This document shows positions 16,760 through 25,197 of a DNA stretch of 64,000 nucleotides, piece after piece (positions within the stretch are counted from its first letter, which is position 1; every line of letters starts with the position of its first letter). Both the position numbers and the translations under genes were made by a program. The notes beneath the pieces were generated by a model that worked only from the letters and a program-made list of their open reading frames with translations, ran no database searches and was not told where the DNA came from. Origin of the DNA: Brevibacillus borstelensis (GTDB lineage Bacteria; Bacillota; Bacilli; Brevibacillales; Brevibacillaceae); NCBI RefSeq assembly GCF_003710865.1, contig NZ_RHHO01000011.1, positions 62,001 through 126,000 on the forward strand, in the 5' to 3' direction.

Positions 16760-17932
16760 ATGTACGTTTATGGGCAAATCTATCGAATCCCAAGCACGTT
16801 GGTGCGCGGGGGTACCAGCAAGGGGCTCATCTTGCGTACGGTTGATCTCCCCAAAGACCCGGTTGCCCGCGACCAGGTGATCCTGAAAGTGTTCGGCAGT
16901 CCCGGAAACAACCAAATCGACGGGATCGGCGGGGGAACGCCTCTGACGAGCAAGCTTGCGCTCATCGGACCGCCTGCCAGCCAGGATGTTCACATCCATT
17001 ACACATTCGGGCAGGTCAGTCTGGAGAAAAAAGTGATTGATTACCATGTCACCTGCGGGAACATGGCGTCGGCAGTCGGGCTGTATGCGGCTGAAGAAGG
17101 ATACGTGGAATTGCAGGAGCCGTTTACACGAGTTCGCATCTTCAACACCAACACGAACAGAGTGATTGAAGTGGAGGTCCCGGTCGTAAACGGGCAAATC
17201 CAGTACGAGGGGGACTTTTCCATCGCAGGAGTGTCTGGCACCGGAGCGAAAATCATGGTGAATTTTCTCGATACGGGGGGAACCTTTTCCGGCAGGACCT
17301 TGCCCACCGGAAATCCGATAGACACCATCGCATTGGATGACGGCAGAAAATTCCCGGTGACGATCATCGATGCGGCCAACATCCTCGTGTTTGTTTTGGC
17401 ACAGGATGTCGGAGCGACCGGAACAGAGCTGTCCAAGGACCTAAACGGAAATGCCCGCTTGCTGGAAACGCTAGAGAAGATTCGCGTAAAAGCCGGAGTG
17501 ATGCTCGGAATCATTGAGGATGAAACGACGGTCACCCCTGCGACACATGCTCTGCCCAAAATCGCGATGATATCCGCAGCCTGCGATTATCAGACCGAGG
17601 ACAAGCAAATGGTACGGGCGGACAGCCTCGACCTTTTGGGACGCTATCTTTCCATGGGGACGCTGCACAGGGCTTTTGCAGTCAGCGGTTCCATCGCTTT
17701 GGGAGCGGCCGCGAACATTCCGGGCACCCTGCCGAACCGGTTGGCGAGGGGCACGGAAGCCGGCCTTCGGATCGGCCATCCCACAGGGACTTTGTACGTA
17801 GAAGCGCAGGTAGAACGAGAGGGGGAGGACTGGAGTGTGAAGCGGGCCGCCGTTGGACGGACTGCGAGAAGGCTGATGGATGGGTATGCCTACGTTCCGG
17901 TCTCGTCTTTGACAAGCGTGGTTCAAGCGTAG
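16760..17932 (+). CDS. PrpF-family isomerase (aconitate/methylaconitate/oxalomesaconate type)
   Basis: 390-residue PrpF-fold protein. The opening RIPSTLVRGGTSKGLIL is the family hallmark, followed by GSPGNNQIDGIGGGTPLTSK and the Cys-containing DYHVTCGNMASAVG block. Known members move double bonds or isomerise unsaturated tricarboxylates: 2-methylaconitate cis-trans isomerase, methylitaconate isomerase, 4-oxalomesaconate tautomerase, and aconitate isomerase. AAGGAG lies 12 nt before the chosen ATG; an in-frame ATG at 16739 is possible. It lies upstream of tctC-tctB-tctA on the same strand and divergent from a LysR gene, so its substrate is probably the tricarboxylate imported by that system. 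Confidence 0.85.
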   Translation: MYVYGQIYRIPSTLVRGGTSKGLILRTVDLPKDPVARDQVILKVFGSPGNNQIDGIGGGTPLTSKLALIGPPASQDVHIHYTFGQVSLEKKVIDYHVTCGNMASAVGLYAAEEGYVELQEPFTRVRIFNTNTNRVIEVEVPVVNGQIQYEGDFSIAGVSGTGAKIMVNFLDTGGTFSGRTLPTGNPIDTIALDDGRKFPVTIIDAANILVFVLAQDVGATGTELSKDLNGNARLLETLEKIRVKAGVMLGIIEDETTVTPATHALPKIAMISAACDYQTEDKQMVRADSLDLLGRYLSMGTLHRAFAVSGSIALGAAANIPGTLPNRLARGTEAGLRIGHPTGTLYVEAQVEREGEDWSVKRAAVGRTARRLMDGYAYVPVSSLTSVVQA

Positions 17933-18087
17933 CGGCGAAGGGACGGGGGTTTCCCCGCCTCCGCAGAAAACAGTCGGCTCTTTGCAGACGACTGGAAGCG
18001 GTTTCAGCATGATCGGTTCAACCCCGATTAGTTTCATTATGATTCATCAATACCCTTATCCCGATTTGGTTTATGAGGAGGACTGAC

Positions 18088-19089
18088 ATGAAACGAACAG
18101 CGATCTGTTTATCGCTTACACTTGCTCTTGCCTTTAGTCTTATCGGCTGTTCCAGCCAACCGTCGTCTACGGCTGGCGGTTTGACGGAAGGCTACCCGAA
18201 ACAGCCCATCGAGATGGTCGTTCCTTTTGGCGAAGGCAGCGCAAGCGACACATTTGCCAGAAAATTCGCCGACTTGCTGAACAAGCAAACGGCTCAGCCG
18301 GTTCAGCCGCTCAACAAGGATGGCGGAGGCGGTCTCGTCGGACTTCTTTACACATACAAACAGAAGAATGACGGATACACCCTATTGGAAATCACGCCTT
18401 CGCACGTCATTGCCGATGTGCTGGGAAAAGGGAAAAACATCAAATTGATGGAAGATTTCGAACCTCTTGCCCGGATCCAGAGCGATATTTACCTGCTGTC
18501 CGTCCCGGCAAATAGCGGGATCAAGGACTTCGACGACCTGGTAAGGCAGGGCAAAGACAAGGAAATATCCTTCGCCGGCATCAGCCCGGGGGGGCTGGAC
18601 GACTTGACATTGAGCGCTCTGGCTGATGCCACCGGAATCAAGATCAAGTTCATCCCTTACAAGTCCGGTTCAGAGGTCAAAGCGGCGGTTCTGGGCGGAG
18701 AAGTCGACGTGTACTTCGACAAGCTGATCTCAGCGGTGTCATACATCCAAAACGAGAAGGTAAGGCCGATCGTCGTGCTGCATGATGAACGGGTGACGCA
18801 AATCGAAGAGTTGAAGGACACCCCGACAACGGTGGAAAAGGGGATTGATTTGACGATAGGCTCCTGGCGCGGATTTGCCGTAAAAAAAGATACGCCAGCC
18901 GAGGTGAAGCAGTATTTGATCGACAAAATGAAAGCGGTTTATGAGACGGACGAGTACAAGGAGTTCGCCAAACAAAATCTGGCAGATATTCGCGAGGGGT
19001 TCCTCGGCCCGGATGATTTCAAAAAAGAGTGGGAAGAGCAGTATCAAATTTTTGACAAAATTGCCCAAAAAACCGGGCTGAAAAAGTAG
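18088..19089 (+). CDS. tctC: Tripartite tricarboxylate transporter substrate-binding lipoprotein (TctC)
   Basis: 333 residues with a lipoprotein signal (lipobox FSLIGC, Cys21). The mature part has the TctC/Bug pattern: a YPKQPIEMVVPFGEGSASDTFAR opening and the later ISPGGLDDLTLSALADATG region that forms the carboxylate pocket. The ATG at 18088 is preferred because GAGGAGGA precedes it; the upstream in-frame ATG lies inside that RBS. It should bind a di- or tricarboxylate outside the cell and deliver it to TctA/TctB encoded just downstream. Confidence 0.9.
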   Translation: MKRTAICLSLTLALAFSLIGCSSQPSSTAGGLTEGYPKQPIEMVVPFGEGSASDTFARKFADLLNKQTAQPVQPLNKDGGGGLVGLLYTYKQKNDGYTLLEITPSHVIADVLGKGKNIKLMEDFEPLARIQSDIYLLSVPANSGIKDFDDLVRQGKDKEISFAGISPGGLDDLTLSALADATGIKIKFIPYKSGSEVKAAVLGGEVDVYFDKLISAVSYIQNEKVRPIVVLHDERVTQIEELKDTPTTVEKGIDLTIGSWRGFAVKKDTPAEVKQYLIDKMKAVYETDEYKEFAKQNLADIREGFLGPDDFKKEWEEQYQIFDKIAQKTGLKK

Positions 19090-19130
19090 GATAAGCGGTT
19101 TTCCGCCGCTCTTCTTCGGAGGTGACCATA

Positions 19131-19607
19131 ATGGGAGAAATCGTGTTTCATGTTCTGCTGATTGGAGCAATCGGCTACTTTTTCAAAGAGTCGCTTTTCA
19201 TCGATACGGCGCGGGCCAGCGATCCGATCGGCCCGGCAGGTTTTCCGCAAGGCATTTTGATCCTGGCGATTCTGCTAGCTCTTTTCTCGCTTTTCCAGAC
19301 AATCCGAAAGAGAAAAAAGAGTACCGGGGAGCAGCATCGGCCGCCTGAGCTTTCCAAGGAGTTTGTCGGGCTGCTGGTCAGCATCGCCGCCTTCGTGCTC
19401 GCCGTGGATATCATCGGCTTTCTGATTGCCTGCTTTCTTCTGCTGCTTGTTCTTCTCTTGCTGCTCGGAGAAAAAAAGGTGGGAAAGGTAGTCGGCCTAT
19501 CGGGGGTCATTTCGATCAGCTTTACGCTTTTGTTCGGCAATCTGCTCAGTGTTCCGCTGCCAAGAGGTGTGGAAGCGCTCAAAACGCTGAGTTACTACAT
19601 CTACTGA
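19131..19607 (+). CDS. tctB: Tripartite tricarboxylate transporter small membrane subunit (TctB)
   Basis: 158-residue membrane protein with four predicted spans, including a very hydrophobic Leu-rich segment near residues 95-120 that ends in GEKKVGK. Length, topology and place between tctC and tctA identify the small TctB subunit (DUF1468 type). The ATG at 19131 follows GGAGGTGACC. TctB proteins are poorly conserved in sequence, so the context carries much of the weight. Confidence 0.88.
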   Translation: MGEIVFHVLLIGAIGYFFKESLFIDTARASDPIGPAGFPQGILILAILLALFSLFQTIRKRKKSTGEQHRPPELSKEFVGLLVSIAAFVLAVDIIGFLIACFLLLLVLLLLLGEKKVGKVVGLSGVISISFTLLFGNLLSVPLPRGVEALKTLSYYIY

Positions 19608-19623
19608 GAACGGGGAGAATATC

Positions 19624-21144
19624 ATGGACATCAATTTATTTGCCGAGGGTCTGGCGACGACCTTGTCCCTTGGCAATTTGGCACTCATCCTGCTGGGCAT
19701 GCTTCTGGGAGTGCTGTTCGGGTCGCTGCCCGGCATCAGCTCCTCCATGGCCATCGTGCTCATGCTTCCGTTCACCTATTACATGGGAATCATTCCCTCT
19801 ATCATCCTGCTCGTGTCCATATATGCAGGGGCAGCGTACGGCGGCTCGATTACCGCGATCCTGTTCAATACGCCGGGCACTCCCGAAGCGGTCGCCACAA
19901 CGTTTGACGGTTATCCCATGGCCAAACAGGGCAAAGCGGGGCGGGCATTGGGTTTGTCTATCAGCGCTTCTGCTTTTGGCGGTATCTTTTCCGTATTTGT
20001 CATGCTGTTTCTCTCTCCGCCGCTGTCGCAGGTGGCACTCAAAATCCAGAGCGCCGAGTATTTTGCTCTCGCATTTTTAGGCATAACGGTCATTTCCGCC
20101 ATCGGTTCGAAAAACATGACAAAAGCGCTGATTTCCGGTTTGCTCGGGATTGCAATTGCGATGATCGGGATTGACCCAATCGTCGGCACGGAGCGTTTTA
20201 CGTTTGGCCAGATTGAGCTTTTGAACGGGATCGAGTTCATTCCGATCATGATCGGCGCTTTTGCGCTGGGCGAAGTGCTGAATCAGGTGGCGGAGAGAGC
20301 AAAGACACAGAACTTTACGACCACCGAAAAAATCAAGCTGGAAGGGTACAAGCTCAAAGATTTGTTCGTCCATAAGTGGTGCGTGTTAAAAGCCTCCGTG
20401 ATCGGGACCTTGATCGGAATCCTGCCGGGGACCGGCGGTTCGATCGCTTCGATTGTGAGCTATGGAGAAGCGATGCGGTCCAGCAAGAACAAAGAGAAGT
20501 TTGGCAATGGAGCAGAAGAGGGCGTGATCGCGCCGGAAGCAGCCAACAACGCCGCGGCCGGCGGAGCGATGATCCCTACGCTGGTGCTCGGGATTCCCGG
20601 GAGTCCGACCACCGCCGTTATCCTTGCGGCGCTGACTCTTCAGGGCCTGCAGCCCGGACCGCAGCTGATGACGGAGCAGCCGCTGATGCTGTACTGCATT
20701 TTCTTTGCGATGCTGATCGCCAGCGCCATCACGTTTATCGGTGGGCGCGTAGGCGTCAGAAGCTTCGGTCTGGTTCTCAAGCTTCCGTATTCCATACTCG
20801 CCTCGATCATCATCGGCTTGTCCGTCATCGGTTCGTACGCGGTTTCCAACAACATGTTTGAGGTGTGGCTGATGCTCGCGTTTGGACTGATCGGGTATTA
20901 CATGAAAAAGTACGAATTCTCCCCGGCTGCGCTGATTTTGGGGTTAGTTCTGGGAAAGATGATGGAGGAAACCTTCCGTCGGCAGCTCCTGATCACCGAC
21001 GGAGACTTCACTTCTTTTCTCACGCAACCGATATCGGCGGTCATCTTGCTGATGGCTGCAGTGTCGCTGTTGTACCCGCTTCTCTCAAAATCATTTTCAC
21101 TCGGGCAAAACAAGCGTAAACCCCAGGCAACTGAAGTGAAGTAA
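19624..21144 (+). CDS. tctA: Tripartite tricarboxylate transporter large membrane subunit (TctA)
   Basis: 506-residue permease with about 12 membrane spans. The TctA signature blocks are clear: LFGSLPGISSSMAIVLMLPF near residue 36, YGGSITAILFNTPGTPEA near residue 76, and the second-half repeats GILPGTGGSIAS and IPTLVLGIPGSPTTAVILAA. It forms the conducting unit with TctB and works with the TctC lipoprotein. It is the last gene of the PrpF-TctCBA run, 16 bp after tctB. The transported acid is not determined by sequence. Confidence 0.95.
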   Translation: MDINLFAEGLATTLSLGNLALILLGMLLGVLFGSLPGISSSMAIVLMLPFTYYMGIIPSIILLVSIYAGAAYGGSITAILFNTPGTPEAVATTFDGYPMAKQGKAGRALGLSISASAFGGIFSVFVMLFLSPPLSQVALKIQSAEYFALAFLGITVISAIGSKNMTKALISGLLGIAIAMIGIDPIVGTERFTFGQIELLNGIEFIPIMIGAFALGEVLNQVAERAKTQNFTTTEKIKLEGYKLKDLFVHKWCVLKASVIGTLIGILPGTGGSIASIVSYGEAMRSSKNKEKFGNGAEEGVIAPEAANNAAAGGAMIPTLVLGIPGSPTTAVILAALTLQGLQPGPQLMTEQPLMLYCIFFAMLIASAITFIGGRVGVRSFGLVLKLPYSILASIIIGLSVIGSYAVSNNMFEVWLMLAFGLIGYYMKKYEFSPAALILGLVLGKMMEETFRRQLLITDGDFTSFLTQPISAVILLMAAVSLLYPLLSKSFSLGQNKRKPQATEVK

Positions 21145-21171
21145 ATGGGCTTCATCGCTGCCAGGACATGC

Positions 21172-22902
21172 CTATAAGCTGTCAGCCAACTCATCCAGGC
21201 ACCGGATCACCGCTTCGGACACCTCTTCCAGACGGGAGAAAGCTGCTTGTGCCTCCTGGTGTCTGCCTTCCTTTACATGGAAGAAGATAGAGCGTACCAG
21301 CTCGTGAAATTGGCGATGCGGCTCCTCGAGCTTTCGGAACGTTTCCAGAGAGCCGAGCGAGCCGTTTTCTTTGGCCGCGTCGTACCATTTCCCCAAACGG
21401 CATTGGTGATGGTTGACCAGCTCATTTTCTTCGATCTGGTGATATCCGAGCATGAAGTTGTAGAGCCACCACTTCCACAGCAGGTGATCGGTCTTGACGA
21501 TTCGCAGGTAGTGCTTGTCCCGCAGGGAAGAGGTTTGGCTGATGCTGAGTTTATGCAATTCGTTGACAGCGACGCCGATGTCGTACACGTTCTGGCCAGC
21601 GGTGGACACATTGGCTGCGATCAATTCCATGTTTTCCTGAACGCTGGAGACGCGCCTGGTTATGTCGGAGGTGGCGGCGGACTGTTCTTCTGCGATGGCC
21701 GCGATATGTTCCGTAGAGCGGCTGACCTCTTTGATGCTCTCCACAATCAGGTTGAATAGCTGAATGGCCTCCCTTGTATGGGCGACTCTTTCATCGATCT
21801 GTCCGGTCATCCGCTCAGCCGTTTGGCCTACCAGATTGGCATCCGACTGAACATTTTGAATGGTGGCGGTGATCGTTTGGACGGAGGATTTTGTCTGTTC
21901 CGCCAATTTCCGGACCTCCCCGGCCACGACCGCGAAGCCCCGTCCTTGTTCCCCCGCCCGCGCTGCCTCGATCGATGCGTTGAGGGCGAGCAGATTCGTC
22001 TGATCGGCGATGGAACGGATCATCTCCACGACCTGGGATACTTTGTCAATCGACTTTTGCAACTGGGCGATTTTCGCTTTGGTTTCGTAAAATTCTTCTG
22101 CCATGGCCAAAAAGTCGGTGAGGGAGGAGGCGATAATTTCCTTGCCCCTGTCCGCTTGTTCCATGGCGGACAGGGCATTTTCCGCTACCTCGGCTGACGA
22201 TTGGGCCACCTTTTGAACGGACAGGGAGAGCTGCTCCGCAGCGGTGCTCACATTGCCAGCCTCGTCGGTGGTGCGGCCGAGCCTGTCCAGTACGTGTTTG
22301 ATTTTATCGATCTGCATGACGAGCTCCAGCACATTGCCCAGCCGGTCAATTACCTTGAAGTCGTTGTCCGCCTGATAGGATTCCAGCACGATTTGAGAGT
22401 CGAGCGTTATGACCTTGAGCAGTGCGAGAAGGGCGTCAGACAGCTCCGCGGGACGTTTGGCGTAAGCGCTGACGATGGCTGGCACCAGATGTTCGTAGAC
22501 ACGCAAATACGAGCCCATGTACCACTCAGGGGCCAATCCGATTTTGCTATGAATGACACCGATTTTTTCCCGGCCGGCAATATAGTCCTCAGTCAGTTCT
22601 CCCGTGGCGAGCGATTGCAAGTAGCGGCGAAAAGAACCGGACAGCCGCTCAATCGTCGTGTTTTGGTCGATGATCGACAGAAGCTCGGGAAATTCGCCCA
22701 GCATGCGGTAATGCTGATCGGTAATGACAGGCGTTACCTCCTGCAAGAGTGGCTGCAAGCGACGGATCATCTCCAGATCGTGATTGGTCAGATGCAAAAA
22801 TTTGACCTTGCTCTCAATTCGCTCGGGGGGCTCCACGTCGCTATCCTTGATCGGGAAGGCTCTGCTATTGGATGCGATTGAATTCGAATGTTTCCATAAC
22901 AT
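21172..22902 (-). CDS. Soluble chemoreceptor: globin sensor + MCP signalling + CZB domain
   Basis: 576 residues with no membrane segment. Residues about 30-190 form a HemAT-type globin sensor, with the proximal His118 in the [20 protein letters not shown] block. The middle is a methyl-accepting signalling region with the invariant hairpin tip ([20 protein letters not shown]). The last 110 residues look like a CZB zinc-binding domain, with His and Cys positions in [22 protein letters not shown] and PHRQFHELV. HemAT globins bind O2 and steer aerotaxis; CZB domains use a Zn-Cys centre that can respond to zinc or hypochlorous acid. The start has GGAGGT eight bases upstream. Combining both sensors is noteworthy. 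Confidence 0.9.
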   Translation of the reverse strand: MLWKHSNSIASNSRAFPIKDSDVEPPERIESKVKFLHLTNHDLEMIRRLQPLLQEVTPVITDQHYRMLGEFPELLSIIDQNTTIERLSGSFRRYLQSLATGELTEDYIAGREKIGVIHSKIGLAPEWYMGSYLRVYEHLVPAIVSAYAKRPAELSDALLALLKVITLDSQIVLESYQADNDFKVIDRLGNVLELVMQIDKIKHVLDRLGRTTDEAGNVSTAAEQLSLSVQKVAQSSAEVAENALSAMEQADRGKEIIASSLTDFLAMAEEFYETKAKIAQLQKSIDKVSQVVEMIRSIADQTNLLALNASIEAARAGEQGRGFAVVAGEVRKLAEQTKSSVQTITATIQNVQSDANLVGQTAERMTGQIDERVAHTREAIQLFNLIVESIKEVSRSTEHIAAIAEEQSAATSDITRRVSSVQENMELIAANVSTAGQNVYDIGVAVNELHKLSISQTSSLRDKHYLRIVKTDHLLWKWWLYNFMLGYHQIEENELVNHHQCRLGKWYDAAKENGSLGSLETFRKLEEPHRQFHELVRSIFFHVKEGRHQEAQAAFSRLEEVSEAVIRCLDELADSL

Positions 22903-23012
22903 GAAAAATACCTCCGCTGTCGTAAAAATGACCTATTCCTGACAAGGAGATAGGCCGGTTTTTACACTGTTGTCTCTCACCGTTTTATTTGTGGGGAAAA
23001 AAGCTAATAAAA

Positions 23013-23028
23013 TAGTTCTTTTGAACTA
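23013..23028. repeat. Short perfect inverted repeat upstream of the chemoreceptor gene
   Basis: TAGTTC-TTTT-GAACTA, a 6-bp perfect dyad about 110 bp upstream of the globin-MCP start in the otherwise gene-free stretch 22903-23112. It could be an operator. Confidence 0.35.
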
Positions 23029-23112
23029 GTCTACCATGGATGACAAGCGGGAAAAAGGAAATTTCTCATGAATGGGAAGATTTTGCCACTAATTAGTCCG
23101 TAGCGTCTGGTA

Positions 23113-23538
23113 TTAGTCAAAAAAAGTCATGTGAGGCTTGGTTTCCCGGTAGTAAGCCAGCCGATCCTCCCTGGTGCCGGTATGCAGCTCAAACTTGTGG
23201 CCATCCGGGTCTGTAAAGTAAATCGACAGCTTGTCCCGCTCATCCCGCTCGCGCCCGGGCAAAATGGCAGCACCCGACGCTATGAGATGATCTTTCCACT
23301 CTTCAAACTGGTTCTCCTCCACAGAAAAGGCGATATGTGTGTACGACTGGTGAATTTCATTGCGGGGGATGTCTGTCTCTTCATTTAGGGCGAGCCACAG
23401 GCCGTTTAAGTCAAAGTAGGCCAGCTTTCGGCCACGGACAAGCAGCTTGGCTCCAAGTGCGTCCTGATAAAAGCGGATGGAACGCTCCAGGTCGGAAACA
23501 GAAAAAAGCAAATGATTGATACCTTGCAGTTGCAACAT
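23113..23538 (-). CDS. fosB: FosB-type metallothiol transferase (fosfomycin resistance family)
   Basis: 141 residues, the FosB length, with strong similarity to Bacillus and Staphylococcus FosB throughout: GINHL at the start, [35 protein letters not shown], the [16 protein letters not shown] segment, and PHMTF at the end. FosB adds bacillithiol (or Cys) to fosfomycin in a metal-dependent manner. The metal ligands are present as His9, His68 and Glu117. The Cys that follows the first His in well-studied FosB proteins (INHxC) is Leu11 here. The protein is cytoplasmic and the gene stands alone. Whether it confers resistance cannot be told. Confidence 0.9.
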   Translation of the reverse strand: MLQLQGINHLLFSVSDLERSIRFYQDALGAKLLVRGRKLAYFDLNGLWLALNEETDIPRNEIHQSYTHIAFSVEENQFEEWKDHLIASGAAILPGRERDERDKLSIYFTDPDGHKFELHTGTREDRLAYYRETKPHMTFFD

Positions 23539-23723
23539 GCGAATCCAGCCTTTCCAATAGGTTTGCTTCTGCTATTGTAACTGGGTGAACGTGCAGAAAG
23601 CAAAAAGACACCCCTGACTTATGCCAGGTCGGAAACGCGCTGATTATCGGTTGTTTCCTTGCAAAAAGCTCTTGGGTCTCTGGGAAAGGCAAAGGGCAGA
23701 CCGCCACGGATCTGCCCTATTTT

Positions 23724-23948
23724 TCAGGCTTGCTGTCCTTGCTGTTGAGACTGTGTCTGGATCGTCGATTGCACCTGGGAGACCATCGTTTGCGCCTGGG
23801 CAATCTCTTCGGAAGCTTGCTTGAGTGCTTGCTCCGCCAATTGCGGGTTGGCGGCGGACTGTTCAATCGCCTGCGTAATTAGCGTTTTGGCAAGAGTAGC
23901 GGATACCTCCGCCTTTTTCAATTGGTCGGTGTTGATTTGTGCTGGCAC
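23724..23948 (-). CDS. Small Gln/Ala-rich helical protein
   Basis: About 74 residues, almost wholly helical, rich in Ala and Gln, with a Gln-rich end (TQSQQQGQQ). The pattern fits a small coiled-coil protein of the kind often seen in spore formers. GTG at 23948 is preferred because AGGAGG is 10 nt upstream, while the ATG at 23957 is only 1 nt from that RBS. No family recognised. Confidence 0.55.
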   Translation of the reverse strand: MPAQINTDQLKKAEVSATLAKTLITQAIEQSAANPQLAEQALKQASEEIAQAQTMVSQVQSTIQTQSQQQGQQA

Positions 23949-24081
23949 GAGCACCATTCCTCCTGTTCGTCATCATCTGTCTCATTTAGATTGTCCGCCC
24001 GGAGGAAAATTATGTGGCATGACAGCAGCACAACCGTGCAGAAGGACAGATGCATACCTTTAAAACAGGAGGTGTTTGCGG

Positions 24082-24558
24082 ATGAACAAAGCATGGATAC
24101 GGGCGATTGCAAGGGCCGAGGATTCGTTTTGGACGATCGTCTTTTCGGCCAGGAAGCGAATCGGGGAAAGAGGAGTTTTGCTCCCGGAGCGCTTCAATTC
24201 CAAGGTAAAAATCAAGCGGTACTTGCAAAAAAGCATGTCTGCTTGTCTGGCGGAGCGAGTGATCCGGAATCTGCAATTGAGAAGGATTGGGGGACGTCTG
24301 GCCATACCCGTAGGGGACGGAATTGGAGCGCCGCCCATTCTCAAAAAGAAATTGCTCTCTCATGCAAAAGGCAGGGTGACGATCGCCGTCTGGTTTGGCT
24401 TTGACAAGGACGACCGGTTTTTCCGCGTGTATCAATTGCGCCGAAACGCAAAGGGACAATGGATTGTTTACGGACGCCATCCATTGGACTATCCGTTCAA
24501 CCGATCTTTTCGAAAGGTATCGACGGGCTGCTGCTCTGCCTGTATCAATTGCGCGTAA
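24082..24558 (+). CDS. Basic hypothetical protein
   Basis: 158 residues, strongly basic, with a good RBS (AGGAGGT) 8 nt before the ATG. The middle holds a GVLLPERFNSKVKIKRYL segment and the second half a strand-rich part (VTIAVWFGFDKDDRFFRVYQ). It ends with a Cys cluster (TGCCSACINCA) that could bind a metal. It is the gene just before the tRNA cluster. No family recognised. Confidence 0.6.
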   Translation: MNKAWIRAIARAEDSFWTIVFSARKRIGERGVLLPERFNSKVKIKRYLQKSMSACLAERVIRNLQLRRIGGRLAIPVGDGIGAPPILKKKLLSHAKGRVTIAVWFGFDKDDRFFRVYQLRRNAKGQWIVYGRHPLDYPFNRSFRKVSTGCCSACINCA

Positions 24559-24673
24559 ATGAGCGGCAGCGGTCTTCCTGTACTCGCAAGCGAAACCTGC
24601 CTGTATCGGGGTGAAAAAAGCAGTCTTCCCGGGATGCAAGGGGAAGGAAATGAGGAGGTGGTAAAGATTTTAC

Positions 24674-24702
24674 TTGCTTTTTTACATAAAAACATGTATA
24701 TT
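24674..24702 (+). promoter_or_regulatory. Promoter of the tRNA cluster
   Basis: TTGCTT and TATATT with 17-bp spacing, 39 bp upstream of tRNA-Arg. A 7-bp hairpin (TTGTCGC/GCGACAA, 24709-24728) lies at the expected 5' end of the transcript. Confidence 0.65.
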
Positions 24703-24741
24703 ATTGAATTGTCGCCTAGGTGCGACAAAATCAGACAAAAT

Positions 24742-24818
24742 GTGCCCTTAGCTCAGCTGGATAGAGCGTTTGACTACGAATCAAAAGGTCGGGAGTTCGA
24801 ATCTCTCAGGGCACGCCA
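24742..24818 (+). tRNA. tRNA-Arg (anticodon ACG)
   Basis: 77 nt cloverleaf: acceptor GTGCCCT/AGGGCAC, D-loop AGCTCAGCTGGATAGAGC, anticodon loop with ACG (read as ICG after deamination), T-arm GGGAGTTCGAATCTCTC, and an encoded 3' CCA. Confidence 0.95.
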
Positions 24819-24883
24819 TTTGCCTCAAAAAGCTGGTTTTCCGAAAACGATATCTTTTCGGGAACCTGCACCACAGTCAATGT

Positions 24884-24960
24884 CGGGAAGTAGCTCAGCT
24901 TGGTAGAGTACTTGGCTTGGGACCAAGGGGTCGCAGGTTCGAATCCTGTCTTCCCGACCA
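24884..24960 (+). tRNA. tRNA-Pro (anticodon TGG)
   Basis: 77 nt: acceptor CGGGAAG/CTTCCCG, anticodon stem CTTGG/CCAAG around CTTGGGA (anticodon TGG), T-arm with GGTTCGAATCC, and encoded CCA. Confidence 0.95.
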
Positions 24961-24975
24961 TCGAATTTCATACGT

Positions 24976-25058
24976 GCCGGTATGGCGGAATTGGCAGACG
25001 CGCGCGACTCAAAATCGTGAGGGAAACCGTGGGGGTTCAAGTCCCTCTACCGGCACCA
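24976..25058 (+). tRNA. tRNA-Leu (anticodon CAA)
   Basis: 83 nt class II tRNA: acceptor GCCGGTA/TACCGGC, anticodon stem CGCGA/TCGTG around CTCAAAA (anticodon CAA), an extended variable arm, T-loop GGTTCAAGTCC and encoded CCA. Confidence 0.95.
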
Positions 25059-25197
25059 ATACATATTGTTTGCAAGGTGGGAAACAGTGATCAACTCCTG
25101 TTTCTCATCTTTTTTTTATCGAATATTTTCTGTACACGGCTGGTCGGCAGGGAGATGATCCGCTGCCTTTTCAGGAGCGCTTTCGACTTGAGCAGCT

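Noticed and set aside
24742..25058. tRNA cluster as a phage or island attachment site
   Set aside because: No integrase, direct repeat of a tRNA 3' end, or composition change was seen beside it.
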